From Clarkia xantiana subsp. parviflora (lineage: Eukaryota; Streptophyta; Magnoliopsida; Myrtales; Onagraceae): a stretch of DNA of 64,000 bases. Location of the stretch: assembly GCA_036873135.1 (NCBI GenBank), contig JAPTYO010000059.1, positions 5,697,066 to 5,761,065 on the forward strand, written 5' to 3'. A model generated the notes under the pieces. It saw nothing but the letters and a program-made list of their open reading frames with translations, was not told where the DNA came from and did not search any database. Positions 20,877-33,399 of this stretch are shown here, one piece after another. A program made the translations under genes and the position numbers. The first letter of the stretch is position 1, and every line of letters begins with the position of its first letter.

Positions 20877-22059
20877 TAATGGTTCAAAACCCATGCTTGA
20901 CTCTATTTAAGATAGGATATTCGTCCAATTTAGGTTCGGCACTGACCTCAGGGGTGGCCTGTTTGTCAATCGAATACGCGGAGCACAAATTCGTCCATGT
21001 TTACTTTTTCGATGAACGTGCGTAATCTGTTTACGGGGTTAGCGTAACAGACGGTATATATATAACATCGTGCAATTAACGACATATTCGTAATAACATG
21101 CAATAAGCGAGATACTTGTAATAATAAATAATCATGCAACATGTTGTCATCATGGTACGTGACGTAAACGTGTAATATGATGTTAACATGGAGATGACAA
21201 CATAGCACTTGAGGCTATAGCAACGGAGTATGAGCATGCAGTATCTGAGTTGGGTGTGATGATGGATGACGTAATCGCAATAAGCAAAATACTTAGAGCA
21301 ATATAAAATTGAAGAGCATGCTTGTCAACATGAAGCATGATGTAAACATAGAGTATGATGTAAACATGTAATATGATGTAAGCATGCAATTCATACTTAG
21401 ATTATAAAAATAATCATGTAGCAATCATAAGTTAGAATCATGCATATATAAAAATAATATCATGCATAAAAGCCTATGTGTACGTAACATGCAATAATAA
21501 TTGTACGTAGCGCGTCATGCAACATTAGGGACCATGTATGTAATGTAAGCATAGGAGAGATGTAAACATGCTCATACATGATGCTAGGGACTTGTGCGAA
21601 AATAGATATGAGTTTAGTCCTTGGCACATGGTGTAGACACTATTAGTGAAATTAGGAGAGAGAATAGTCATTAGCTTACATCCTCCTTTGATAGTTTTCC
21701 AAGAAGCTCTCATTGTTTGTTGAAGAAGGAGCCTATTGAGGTGTAAATTTGGAGTAGTCACCTTAACATGCATACAAGGTGTTTGATGAAATGCATTAGG
21801 ATACTTAGCTCCAAATTGGCCAAAAAATTTCTAAGTGCTGAAATTTTTAGAAAAGTGCAAATGAATTGTTACACTTCCCTTATGCATAGTATTCATTGCC
21901 GACATGTTGCTCAATGTCTTAGCCGTTGTTTTAGTATGTTCGATGTTGACAATCGGTAGTTGTTCGTACATGGTCGTCCATGGTTGTATGTTGGTAGTGA
22001 TAACTTAGGCAATGTGCGTTGAACATCATGTATTGATCGTTGGTCACTGTCTGTGAACA
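20877..22059. other. Element 2 internal A+T-rich region
   Basis: No gene. About 21100-21480 is full of short recurring motifs such as 'catgtaatatgatgtaaacatg' in outline. Around 21779-21830 the text 'gtttgatgaaatgcattagg...acttagc' resembles 33818-33888 in element 3, marking it as the decayed leader of the antisense unit. Confidence 0.5.
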
Positions 22060-22810
22060 TGCTAGAACACTTAGAAAATATTTCAATAATATCTAGTGCT
22101 TGTTACCATGGATGTCGTCATATGATTCTTGTCGACTGCCGGCATAGAAACACTTAGAAAATATTTCGTAGTAGTTGATGTTTTCCACTTGATGTATGTT
22201 ATCCGTCATCATGCTAGTATACTTGGAGAATGCTCCTAGATAGTTGATTCCATGCCGCTTGTTGATTGTTGACATCAATGAAATACTTAGACAATATTTT
22301 CTGACGGTTGGTTTCTTGTTGCGTATAGTCCCATGTCGTAAGCAAAATACTTAGAAAATATTTCAGCCATATTTTGTTGCATGCTGACATCTTGTCGTAC
22401 GTTCATACTTGATAGTATGCTGACAGCTTGTTTTATGTCGACACGTAGTAGCATGTTGACACTTAGTAATATGCTGACACTTAGTAGCATGCTGATAGCT
22501 TGCAATATGATGACTGTCATCCTGAGCAAAACACTTAGAAAATATTCATTGATGGTCGACACCTTGTCATGTGTCGATTGCTGACATAGTGGAACACTTA
22601 GAGAATATTCATGATAGCTGACATCTCGTTGTATGTCGACAGCTGTATGCACGTGCTCGTATGTACACGCTTGTATATGTGCACTTGCCCCCACACTTAG
22701 AATCTTTTCTATATCCATTGCTATGTATGTTGTATCCATAGGCTTGATGTAGATATACGGTGCATGTCGTCGGCTGTCATGGTAAAACACTTAGAAAATA
22801 TTTCGCCCTT
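22060..22810. repeat. Diverged tandem repeat of element 2
   Basis: The core ACACTTAGAAAATATTTC, or close variants, recurs about nine times (for example near 22070, 22147, 22281, 22348, 22530, 22590, 22695, 22787) at intervals of roughly 60-100 bp. The units are strongly diverged. No coding sense was found. Confidence 0.75.
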
Positions 22811-23249
22811 GTTATCATGTATGCAGCGAGTATGAGCTCGATGTCGTCATGGAGGTCGATGTGTTGAGAGGGTTGCCCCCCCCCCCCCTTGAATGATGTT
22901 TGTTAATTGTTGCGCGAAGACTATTAAGTCGATGCGTACATAGTAATGGAGCGTCCATTGCATAGATGTTTGCATAAGTGTTGATGCGTGCTTGCGCACT
23001 GATTGGATTGTTGGTCGCACTTTTTAGGATATCAGGTCTCGCTATCTTCTTGTCGGGATTAATCTTTCCACGACTGTTATCATGAGTAAATCAATTATTC
23101 CCATTCTGCGAGTAATTCTATGTTCGGATGTCGACATGGTTGAGCAGCTAAACAATGCACCAAGTGCAGATGTTGACGTCTTTTCTTGATTAATTGATGT
23201 CGGTATTCATATACTTCCTTCTGAAGATTCGGTATGTTGATGATCTTTA

Positions 23250-24000
23250 TAAATTGTATCATGTTGCAATGTAGGTCGGACTGATGGAAAAAGCTAGTCT
23301 ATGCAGACAGCCGATGTACACGGTAATCTGCTTATTGGAAGGGATGTCTGCACCATTGCCCCCGCTATTCTGGAGTCTCCAGACATGGTTGCGATAAAGG
23401 ACTTGTGAGTAAGGCACCTCATTGTATCTTCTTTGAACTTGTTAATTTTCCAAGTAGTTGCTTTCATGTTGCTTTTGTTTGCAAGTTTCTCCGTACATGT
23501 GATTGAACGCGTGGTTGTAGTTCCTGGCTTTAGCACAATTCTCAAAAGATCCGTCGCAGGGGCGTTCCTCGAGCGATTCTAAGTTCTCTATGACAAGTGA
23601 GACCGTGCCAACTCCTTCTTGCGATAAAGGGAATAGAGTTGAGGGTCGTGCGGTGGCGCCTTCTGCCCCCCGGTCGAGGGACCGACCCAAGGAGGAGCGT
23701 TCCTCCCATTGAGATAAGCGTTGTTTACTTCTTCACACTTGAAGCTTGAACTTGAAAATGGCTGATTTTGATGCATGCATTGCTGCTTGTCGCGCCCATG
23801 TTGAAGAGTTATGTCGCATTGAAATTGAAGCGGTCATTCTTGTCGTGTTTTTTGTGAGGATGACGACATTGTATTTGATGTCGACATTATGAAATCTTTG
23901 CCTTAGTTCCTTGGAGATGACGTTACCTCCTGGTTGATATTAAGTTGTCTGCTTCCAGCATGTTGAATCCTTTGTGAACGGGTTGATGTTGTTTTGAGGT
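23250..24000 (+). pseudogene. Decayed antisense ORF (aORF) of element 2
   Basis: An acceptor-like GTAG followed by GTCGGACTGATGGAAA near 23273 matches the element 3 exon start at 35512. At about 23610-23700 the text encoding the 'RDKGKG...PRSRDR' region of element 3 exon 3 is recognisable (CCCCGGTCGAGGGACCG occurs in both). At 23758 a frame beginning MADFDACIAACRAHVEEL gives a short coiled coil in the expected next position. The upstream domain is not recoverable. It is a remnant, with stops throughout. Confidence 0.55.
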
Positions 24001-26414
24001 TTTCAATAAATCTTTGTTTATGCCTTTGCTTGCATGGTATTTCATCACTTGGACCTTCTTTTAATAATAGTACAATTGCATGATAACTTGTTAGTAGTAT
24101 TTCATACCTTGCGTTATCTATGCTGTCTGTATGCTTTGGACTTGGAAGATAGGATAGATATTCTTAGATGATGAGCATGATGTCTGTAGTTGCGACTGTA
24201 TGTCGCGCATTGTTGAGTGTTATGAGCGCCCCTCTTGGTTAGATTCCAAGGCATGGCAAGATGCGTACACTAGGTACTTGTAGCATTTCATGTAGTAATG
24301 TACTTGGCACTTGGCCCTTGACATGTAGCAGTGTCGTCTTGACGAAGCAAGACTTAAGTTTATACCGTCTCTTAGTTCCACTCTAAGGCGACGTACAAGA
24401 CTCGACTTGTAAGTTTGGTGAGTTTTTCAAACAGGGTGTGCTCCTGCTAGCGTTTTTGAATGAAGCCTGCCCACTTAAGGTATAGGTCTTCCTTATGTCT
24501 GCATCCTTAAGAGGATATGTATAGTTTGAATGTACATGAAGCCGTCCTATCAAGGAATGTATCTTCATGGCGTATGGATCCTTAAGAGGGATGTACATAC
24601 TTTGTAGATGTGTGGGGTTGTCGTCTAACAAGAGGACTTCTGCCACGATGGGGTGATCAGTCCCACCTAAGTGCCGCATCCTGGTTTGTATGCAGGGAAT
24701 GGCTATGAACATGAGGATTTGCCTCTAAGAGGATTTCGCAGCATGCCATTTTTTTATAGTAAATCTTGGTGTTTATCCAAGATATTGCTTGTTGTTGACG
24801 CCTTTGGAATAGTCGTCATTTTGATAGTAGACCTTGGTTTTTTTTCCAAGATATTGCATGTATCTGACGTCTTTGGAATAGCCGTCACTTTGAGTAGAGA
24901 ATTTTTATAAGTCCCTTTTGTAGATAATCCGGAAGTTGTCATTGCCACATATAAGTTGACTGTGCACATAGCGCGATGGCTTTGTGTTGCCGGCACCTTC
25001 TTGAGACAGACACCATTTTGGATGGAGAAATAAACTTCCTTGTCGATGTAGATAATAGGTATGTCGGCGTTGTATGCCATAAGTCATTCCTTGAACATAA
25101 TGCTTAACTTGTATTGTTGAAGTAGATATTATGCGCATAGGTTGCTACTTGGCGCAAATCCAATGTAGTAATCATAGTGTAGTATGTACCTACGAACAGG
25201 GTTGCGCTTTGTCAGATAGTTGCAATGTTTGCAAGTTTGTAAAAATATGGAGTTATGAATTTCCTTTTAACTAATGCATATAATAAATAGAGTAAAAGAA
25301 TCTGATACGAGGATCCCTTCGTTGTGTAGGAAACTTCCCTTAGTGAAGATGTGATAGGTGCGGACACAACAGGTGTGCATATGTCGGGAGCAAAGCTTTT
25401 TAAGTACCACCCAGTGTATGTGTTTGTGAATATGTACGTACAAAGAGATACTATGCATTGTTGTATGCATCCTTTAGTCGATACGCGTCGATGCTTCCTT
25501 AGCATGATGCACATACGTATATATGATCGTTGATTGGTATTGTTTCCAAGGGAAGAGCAGATGTTTGAGTAGAATATTCGCTGAGATGTCGCGAATTGGA
25601 GACTTGATGCAAATGATCTATACGCGACTATTACTTGGCTTAGATGCCTAAGTAGAATGTCCATAGATAGAGAATTCCAGAGAGTGTTGCATACAGCACC
25701 TCCTAGCGTTGTTCTCTAGATAAGATGTGTCATTGAGACATAACTTGGATGTACATATAACCTGTCTCAAATTAGTCGTAATACTTTGAGATATATATTG
25801 GTTAAGGAATAGAATGGAGTTATAAATCTCCTCATATGGCTATATCGCCTGCAATGCCAATATGACTGGATCAGACTATTCGCGAGTAGTCTGTTCCGTT
25901 CAGATTGGATTTTGTTTTGACTAAATCAGGCTATGCTGAGTAGATGTCCTACTCGAGTGGTCTGCTTTATTCATAGTAGTGCTGTTGTGAAGTTGTTACC
26001 TCATACCTGAGTTTACCTTTGGCAATAACGCGTGTTACCTGGACCTTGTTTAAGTAGGAGATATCGTCTTTTGAGGGCGATGCTTGGTGTTGATAATAGA
26101 CATATGGGTGTTATATGGCCTAAGCCGTTTGTTGTTCCTAGTGCGATAGCTTGTGTTGTTGACGCGATTAATATATTCGTTGCTTTTGGTTTTATTCCAA
26201 AGTAATGAGCATAGTGCAATAAGGTACCTACGAAAGTAGATTTAATCTTCATTAGATACTTGGAGTTCGTACAACGGATTACAGGAAGGCGTCAACTGAT
26301 CGCTCTTTTCGAAAAGTACCAAGGCTAATAAGCATAAGTTGTACTTAATTTAAGAAGACTTAAAGTAGATATGCAAAAATGGAGATAAAGGGATTAATGA
26401 TTTGTTTGACGTCT
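24001..26414. other. Element 2 internal spacer with short duplications
   Basis: No gene. 'taccgtctcttag...ctctaaggcgacg' at 24362-24395 matches the 210-bp repeats of element 3 (37602 onward). A 67-bp direct duplication lies at about 24766-24900 (CCAAGATATTGC ... TTTGGAATAG, two copies). This replaces the region where an autonomous element would have pol. Short ORFs here look like chance. Confidence 0.5.
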
Positions 26415-27889
26415 TCATAGGTGATTTGTCGGCAAGTTGATTCTGCCACGTGCCACATAGTTCCTCAGTGCATCTAGCGTGTTAAGCTCTTCAATCTCCA
26501 CCCTTGGGGATGAAAAAATGTTGGTGTTATGCCCCCCACTTTTATGGTGCTTGCACCGTTCTTCAACATTCTTGCCAAGGAAGGCAGTCATTGGCTCAAG
26601 TGGACAGGGAAGCTTGTTTTCCGGGAGTTTCACATTGGTTTCTTCCACCTTCGTGCTCCAAGGACTGTAGAAGTCGTTATAATTGGTTCCATGAATGACG
26701 TTGTTTTTCCCACGCTTCGCGAGAGGTGGATTATCATTCGCCTTTTCTTTTCCTTTGCCTTTTCCTGAAGACTCCACATGAGACTTCTTTTGATGCTTAT
26801 TGCTTTGGTCGATATACTTCTTCATTTCTCCTTTTAAGATGAAGCTGTTTACATGGAATCTTAGGCTAACACAACTGTCCATCTCGTGGTCATACACTTC
26901 GTGATTTTCACACCATTTGTTTTCATCTTTTGCCAACGGGCCTTTGCATAAATTAAAGGGCTTTTTCCAAAGCTTGGTCTCCTTCATCTCTTTCAAGATG
27001 ACAGACAGCGGTGTGTTCAATGGAACACATTTGGCGAGATTGGTCTTTTTGAGCCTTTGGACGTCTGACTGGAATGGCCTCTTTTGTTTTTGTTGTCTCT
27101 TTTTCCAGGAAGTGCCCGTCTTTTCCTCATTTATTCCCTTAAAGGTTCTTGTTGTAAGTCCCGCGATTGGGACATCATCGTCATCAACAGGTTTTCTCCA
27201 TCCCTCCTTGTGACGGATGTCAGCGTCGTCTTGGCTTGTCCTCGTGGAGGAACCTTCCTTGTGCATTTTTGAGCGAGAGGTTCGAGGTTGTCTCAATGTC
27301 CCTTATTGGTGTTGTGCTATCATATACGGGTTGTATGAGCGCGCAACTCCTTGCCTTGTTTGTCGGTACTGGAAGGTACCTTCCGTGTATTGCCCCCCCT
27401 ACTCCTTGGTGCGGTGTGTCTTGATGGCTTGTGTTTCGGGACATTTCTCTTGTCTCCTTGGTTTGTCCGTTGTTTGGAGGCGGAGGTGGTGGTGGCGGGG
27501 CATATCCTTGGTTCCTTTGCATCTTTCGGAATGCAAGCAGCTCTTCGAGCGCAGCCATCATTGTAGAAGTGACAAGTGGTGGCGGGTTGACACCTTCATA
27601 TTGGGGGACTCCTTCTTCTGGCATCTCGTAAGGAAACTCTTCGTTGATATGCTTCTTAGGCTCAAATCCCAGCGGGGGTGTAACGTGCTTTGCATTGTGG
27701 ACTCCTTGGTCATACTGTGCGAAGGGCGCACTTCTTGTTGGCATGAAGAAGGCATTGGATGTGGCAATAGGCATGTGAGAGGATCCAAGTTGACTTCTCG
27801 TCGGCTTCTGCATGGTTATGACTAAGGCGTCGTGGTCCACATTGTGCTCTTTGTCCTTTGATGAGAAACCAATGACATCTTTTATGGCA

Positions 27890-27975
27890 ACATCCTTCAT
27901 GACGGCATCCTTTATGTCGGCATACTTCATGTCAACATACTTCATGTCAGCATACTTCATGTCGGCATACTTCAT
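27890..27975 (-). repeat. 15-bp in-frame repeat in gag of element 2
   Basis: Five to six units of 'cttcatgtcrgcata' on the plus strand, giving KYADM or KDAVM pentapeptides on the minus strand. Confidence 0.85.
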
Positions 27976-28550
27976 GACGGCATCTTGGGACTAATGCATT
28001 GTCTTTGCAACGTTCCCTGCTTGCTCGTATGACTTCTCGCCTTCAACATCAAAGTCTCCATGGATCACATGTACGTTTGCGATCTTTTCCGAATGGGATG
28101 CAATGTACATCGTATTCTGGACTTCAAGGCCATGCTGTGCGGAAGGCACACTGCTTGTTGGCATGGAGGATACGGCGTATCCTTGATTCTTTAGAGTCTC
28201 CCTGAATGTGATAAGTTCTTCAAGCGCATCCATCATGGCTGGTGTGACTGGTGGCAGGTTGCATGCGCCTCTTGCTTGCTGCTGCACTCCGTTAGCTGGC
28301 ATCCCGTATGGGAACTCTTCGTTCCTTTCCGTCCTTTTCTCGAACTCGTGCACTGGTACCTCGTTTTGGACGTCGGGACCATGCTGCGCGGAAGGCGCAT
28401 CTGCGGTTGACATGGAGGAGGCGGTAAACTCTGCATCTGGAATGTGAGAAGGTCCTTGTTGGCTTCTTGTCGGCTTCGGCTTGTCTGCCCCCGCCTTCTT
28501 CGTACGTCTGCCTTTCATAGCTTGCGGTATGGAACGACTTCTTGCTCGAA

Positions 28551-28567
28551 TCACGCTGACGGTGCCA
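28551..28567 (-). other. Primer-binding site of element 2
   Basis: TGGCACCGTCAGCGTGA on the minus strand, two bases after the 5' LTR. The tRNA was not assigned. Confidence 0.65.
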
Positions 28568-28569
28568 AG

Positions 28570-29153
28570 TGTTGAGGTCGATTCCACTTGGGACACCTCG
28601 GGTTGCTCTTCACGGAACTCGATCCTCGAACTGACTTTGGCTCCTCCCTCGATCTTCTATACGTCAGGTCCTGCACAACGGGCGATAACTAGCATGGAGA
28701 GGGGGTGGTGCTGGTTGAGCCTTCTCCGATGCTAAAGTCACGATCATAGAGAGAGAAAGTGTGTAGAGAGAGGTCAGAGCACAAATTGCCAATTTTGGAG
28801 AGTTCCCAGTTAACTTGTCAAATGGGAGGTCTAGGTCCCTATTTATAGGAATCCCGAGAACCGTACCCGATTTACAGGAAAACGCTTACCGACATCGAGG
28901 TTGGCTATGTGCGCACTGACTTCTCATACTTAGTAAAAATAGGGGTAAGCGCGCAGTGCCAGTCGGCATTCCGGACCATGTCGACGTCCGACATGGTCCG
29001 GATTGCTGAGGCAATCCGGAAGTCCGGTCCGGGTGCTGCGTGCATCTTGACCGTTTTGACCCGGGGTGACCGCGGTAAAATCCGTTTGTGGTTCTGACGT
29101 GTTTGCGAGGTCCGAAACGTAAATACCAACCCGAATTAGACAGATATCCAACA
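28570..29153 (-). repeat. 5' LTR of element 2
   Basis: 584 bp, followed on its right by TSD CTCTA. Its outer 60 bp (TGTTGGATATCTGTC...) match the LTR end of element 3 closely, showing relationship. Confidence 0.93.
28841..28847 (-). promoter_or_regulatory. TATA box in 5' LTR of element 2
   Basis: TATAAAT on the minus strand within TTCCTATAAATAGGGACC. Element 3 has TATATATT at the corresponding place. Confidence 0.6.
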
Positions 29154-29158
29154 CTCTA

Positions 29159-30765
29159 TAGATAAATTAAATATTTATATTTTGGTATTCAAAAAATTAT
29201 ATAAAAAGTTACGAACATAATATATAAATAAGCACGTAATTTTGTTAAATATGATTGTCATAATTTAAAAATCAAATCACGGAAAATACAAATAATATGT
29301 TAAATTTGTCAACTAAAAAAATGAACACATATATATTTGAGTCAACATAAAACTATCATATGCATACTAAAATCCAATAGATAAGCATTTTATAAAAATT
29401 AAATATTCATATTTTTAAAAATATGGACATGAACAAACCAATGAATGAGATTCAAGTGTTAGACTGAATTAATTAAAATAAATTTGGAAAAAAAATATGT
29501 ACAAAATAATAAAAATGTAATTGATTGTTTAATAAAATTTACATTTTTTTATGAATTCTTCAAAGTTTCAATTTTGGATCAAATATTTGGGTTCTAACTT
29601 TGACCGACGTGTGTTGTTAATTATCCCAAAATTCGAAATTCGGCGTCGTTAGGGTTAATTCAATTATTTACGTACTATACATTTAAAAGTAATTAAAATT
29701 ATTTTGGTATTTAAAAAAATTGTATAAAAACGAATATAATATATAAATGAGCAAAGATCAAAAAAATATATAAATGAGCACACAATTTTTTTTTTAAATA
29801 ATGATTGAATAATTTAAAAATTATATTACAAAAAATATAAAACAATACATTAAAGTTGTCAACTAAAATAAAAATTAACATATATACATATACGAGACTA
29901 CATAGAATTATCGAAACATTACTAAATTGCCAGAAATGTTCGACCAAATTGTCTTGTAATCTTTTATATTTCTCTTTATTCTGTAATTTGATATTATTTT
30001 CGATATGCATTTGATACAAGATTGGAGGTCTTGTGCTCACCTCTGGGAGATATGCCTTCAGCAATATCATCATAATTGAATACTTCTTCATATTTATATA
30101 TAATAAGTAGATTATATATAAAAATATATGCATTAAAATAAAATAATATTTTTTAGTAAAAAAATTATTTCACGGTTAATAATATGGAATTCTATACTAT
30201 TTTTCAAAATTTAGATTTGAGGTTGTGTTACATGGTAAAATATTAAAAAAAAAAAAAATTGAATCTGAAAACTTTGAAATTGATTCGAAGTTAAAAAGTA
30301 GCAATTTTGGTTTGTGTCATTATTTAACTTATTTAATATTAAAAACGACCTATTACGGCTCATGTCATTATCCGACTTAGCATAGCATAATCATATATAT
30401 ATATAATCCTAAAAAGAAGCAAAACAATTGAATAAAATAATATCAACAAGTAGGAACCGACATGATGAGTAACGTGAGAGTTCCTACTTGTAGGAACTTC
30501 CCACTTTACTATTCACTTTATAATGGCAAAACGGTAATATTTGTTGTCTCAGTCACGCCTAGTGGCGCCTAGTCAGCGTCCAGTGGAAAATCTAGGAACT
30601 AGGAACTCCCATTTTGGAACAAGGAACTCTCATTGGAAAGTCAAATTCCTATTTAATCATTACTAGTAGGAACCAACAGTAAGTGGAACTAGGAACTCTC
30701 TACAATGATAAATTTACAACATGGAACTAGGAACCAGAAACTAGGAACTACCATTGGAAGTGCTC
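29159..30765. other. Right part of the split PIF/Harbinger-like element
   Basis: Very A+T-rich, with low-complexity ORFs only. The segment 29159-29330 recurs loosely at 29690-29890 ('tttggtatt...aattatataaaaa'), suggesting an internal duplication. No transposase motifs. Confidence 0.5.
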
Positions 30766-30768
30766 TTA

Positions 30769-32117
30769 GTTCTACACATAATCATATTTTGACTTCATTT
30801 TATAAATGGATAGAGTTTTTTTTTAACAAATTATCATTAAACATGTCTCGTTAAACAAATATACTTGGAAACCTTATATACTACAAACATTAAGGACATT
30901 AAGTTCAACTTATAGTCAATTATGTATGATAATAATTTCAAATAACTTTCTTTGTAGTTAAAAGACAGAAAACGTAACTGGACGATTCCATATAATGATG
31001 ACCATTCCATTGCTAGAGCAAATCAACATTGATTGGTTCGTGGAATAAGAAATAAGGAATATGAATAGGGAATAAGTAATGAGTAATATAATATGATGTT
31101 CTTTAGTTGACAGGAAAATGGAATAAAAATTCCAAATCTAATATTTGGTTGATAGAATGTTATATATAAATGAACAAAATAAGCCCAAATTAACACATAC
31201 CCTTTTACTATATATATTAACTAAATTAACAATATTAAACATAAAAAAGTCGGAACGAGCGGCGACGGAAGGGCGGTAGTGGCAAGCGAGTGGTTGCAGG
31301 CTAGCGGCGGCGGGCGAAGGAGGCGGCGGGAGGCGCGCAAGTGGTGCCGGCGGGCGGGCGATTGGTTGCAGGCGAGCGGCGTGCGAGCAGCGACCGTTAG
31401 GCAGGAGTGCAGCAGAACCAGGCGAAACGTGTAGGCTCAGCATCGGAAACAGGAATCAGAACAAGACCGCACGGTGGCAGGCATGGTAGCAGATCCACGA
31501 AAGGTCGGCTGTTGGCTGTATACATGGAGAATGAAGAGTCTGCTGCGTGATTAATAAATAAGGTTATGTATAATTTATAGTTTCAATTAAAGTGTAAGGT
31601 TAAAATCATCTTTTTATTTTATTCCCAATTCCAGCAAAAATTGGAATGACAATGTTGACTATTCCCTCAAAATTAGGAATTAATAATCATTATTCAACAC
31701 ACTTAAGTAACCAAACATCATCATACTGATTCCACATTCCATATTCCTATTACAGACACCAAACATACCTTAAATTTTTAATTTGATGGTTTTCTTTATA
31801 AATTATTATATATACTAGGTATTTCCCCTCGCACAATACATGATTGTATATTTTGTGTAGTAATTGTCATAAGATTATTGTTAATTAGTTGCAAATAGGT
31901 TGAAATTATTGAAGTGTGTAGAGTGATAAACATCATATATATATATATATGAGAATTTAAGAAATATTTTTTACTTTACTATCCAATTTATTTGATTGTA
32001 TTGATGGATACGATTTTTTTTCTAATAAAACTGGTTTTTTTAATGTACTATAACATATTTTGGAAAGAAAAAGTCTGACATATTTGAATAATTTTAAAAA
32101 TAGAAGTTGTTTATATA
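30769..32117. other. Intergenic sequence with a possible MITE
   Basis: Between about 31035 and 31770 the two ends show weak inverted similarity: 'ttggttcgtggaataagaaa' on the left and, reverse-complemented, 'tttggtgtctgtaataggaa' on the right. They are rich in GGAATA motifs. They enclose a GC-rich core (31240-31500) of 'gcggcgggcg' type. No duplication of the target was found, so the call is weak. The rest is A+T-rich and empty. Confidence 0.35.
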
Positions 32118-32122
32118 TATAT

Positions 32123-32900
32123 TGTTTCGACCTAGCCCGCGCAAAATAACGTGTCGTCGAATACGTGTGTGAATCGCTTCTCGGGGTGTCGGAACCCGCA
32201 ATATCCTCTGCGCGCATTCCTTCTGCACCTGCACACAGGGCAATATCGAGACTACAGAGAGCGGGGGGGGGGGGGGGGGGGGATGGTACTCGATGAACCC
32301 TCTCCGATGTTTCAATGAGAGCAATTCTAGAGAGATAAAAGCTAGAGAGAAGTCAAAGCTTCTAAGTCAATCTTCTTGTGACCTTTTTTTTAAATGGGTG
32401 GCCAAGACTCTAATACATAGGAACTCTTGGAACTGAACCCGGTTTTGCGCGGTTCGATCTCGGTTTAGTAGAAAAACGTGAATCGGAATCGGTTTAATCA
32501 AGGTTGGCTATTGGAAATCTCGAATGTAGTGTAAGAACACATAAAGTGTTACGCGCGTCAAGGGTCGACAGTCCGGACCGCGTCGGATTTGGGACAATCC
32601 GACGTGGTTCGGATTTTTTAGGACAATCCGGACCAGTCCAAATTGCTGAGGTAATCCGGGCCGGTCCGGATTGCTTGCACGATCCGGACCGGTTCGGATT
32701 GCTTGCACAATTATCCAGGCCAGTCCGGATTGCTTGCACAATCCAGACTGGTCTGGATTGTTTGACAATCCGGACGCGCGTGTTGCCCGTCCGGACCTTT
32801 CTAATTCGCGGGTTAGCGTTTTTAGGCCGTTTTTGTGGGTTTGACGTGTTTACGAGGTCCGGAATATAAGTATGAACCCGAATTGGACAGATATCCATTT
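32123..32900 (-). repeat. 3' LTR of element 3
   Basis: 778 bp, longer than its 666-bp partner because of an expanded GC-rich repeat at about 32590-32770 and a longer poly-G tract (about 32264-32281). Its inner end reads CCATTT where the partner has CCATCA. Confidence 0.9.
32590..32770. repeat. Expanded minisatellite in the 3' LTR of element 3
   Basis: Several units of about 30-40 bp around GGATTGCTTGCACAATCCGG. Fewer units are present in the 5' LTR (42700-42760), so it expanded or contracted after insertion or during reverse transcription. Confidence 0.8.
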
Positions 32901-32917
32901 CTTGCCCCCGAGTCAAG
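32901..32917 (-). other. Polypurine tract of element 3
   Basis: CTTGACTCGGGGGCAAG on the minus strand, directly before the 3' LTR. Confidence 0.7.
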
Positions 32918-33399
32918 TAATGGCCTGACCATTGCTTTACTCTATTTTAAGATAGGATAAAGGCCCAATTTAGGTTCGGGACTTACCTCGCGGGTAAGCT
33001 TACTGACAGTTGGGCGCGTGGGCCTGAATGTCGCCTTTCCTTATTTTTCTTAGCGAATGTATGTGTAACTGCTGACATGGTTAGTGCAGCAAATATATGT
33101 ATATAAAAACATATGTATAATGTTGTAAACGTATGTGGCACAGACGTGGATGCTGACATGTATGCAAACGTGTCGTGTGCGCGTAGGTAAATAAACGTGC
33201 AATATGTGATGTCGCGTTATCAATAATATAATCATGGGATAAATGCATGATGATATGAACATGAATATGAATTTAATGATGATGTAAAAATAAAATCACG
33301 TCATATATGCAATCGTGTAAGTGTCATCGCGTGTGTGCGTATAAAAGCATGTAAACATGTAAGGTGCGAAGATATGTAAAAAAGAGTTTAGAAAAAAAT
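32918..33399. other. Element 3 spacer next to the 3' LTR
   Basis: A+T-rich with 'gtaaacgtatg' motifs, like the equivalent part of element 2. No gene. Confidence 0.5.

Larger units (their letters stand above)
26415..28596 (-). pseudogene. gag: gag of element 2, rearranged and missing its core
   Basis: Three overlapping minus-strand frames (28596-27991, 27975-27220, 27296-26415) form one decayed gag. The N-terminal module (KPTRSQxGxSH ... NEEFPYGMP ... MMDALEELITFR) is present twice, at about 28490-28180 and 27815-27480. Between them is an in-frame run of KYADM-type pentapeptides encoded by a 15-bp repeat (27890-27975). The C-terminal module has VPLNTPLSVILKEMKETKLW and the zinc-knuckle-like KWCENHEVYDHEMDSCVSL. 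The capsid core (the part around HWFFSLP in element 3) is missing between VPIAGLTTRTFKG and the C-terminal module. A protein made from this could not form a normal capsid. Confidence 0.8.
20290..29153 (-). mobile_element. Element 2: gag-only LTR retrotransposon without pol
   Basis: LTRs at 28570-29153 (5') and 20290-20859 (3'), read on the minus strand, with 5-bp duplications CTCTA at 20285-20289 and 29154-29158. A PBS abuts the 5' LTR and a PPT the 3' LTR. The only sense coding is a decayed gag. Protease, RT, RNase H and integrase are absent. Antisense to gag there are remnants of the same aORF seen in element 3. It fits the class of non-autonomous elements that keep LTRs and gag. Gag, LTR and PPT are closest to element 3. 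Confidence 0.9.
20092..30765. mobile_element. PIF/Harbinger-like element split by element 2
   Basis: The left end GAGCACTTCCAATGGTA at 20092 is inverted at the right end, which reads TACCATTGGAAGTGCTC up to 30765. Both ends are flanked by TTA (20089-20091 and 30766-30768), the target duplication of this superfamily. Removing element 2 and one copy of its duplication leaves about 1.8 kb. The right part (29159-30765) is A+T-rich and shows no transposase, so it is a non-autonomous derivative. Sub-terminal 'aggaactaggaact' motifs recur near the right end. Confidence 0.8.

Noticed and set aside
31138..31443. Minus-strand ORF of 101 codons, Ala/Pro/Arg-rich
   Set aside because: It comes from the GC-rich core of a possible MITE. 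No start context or domain supports it.
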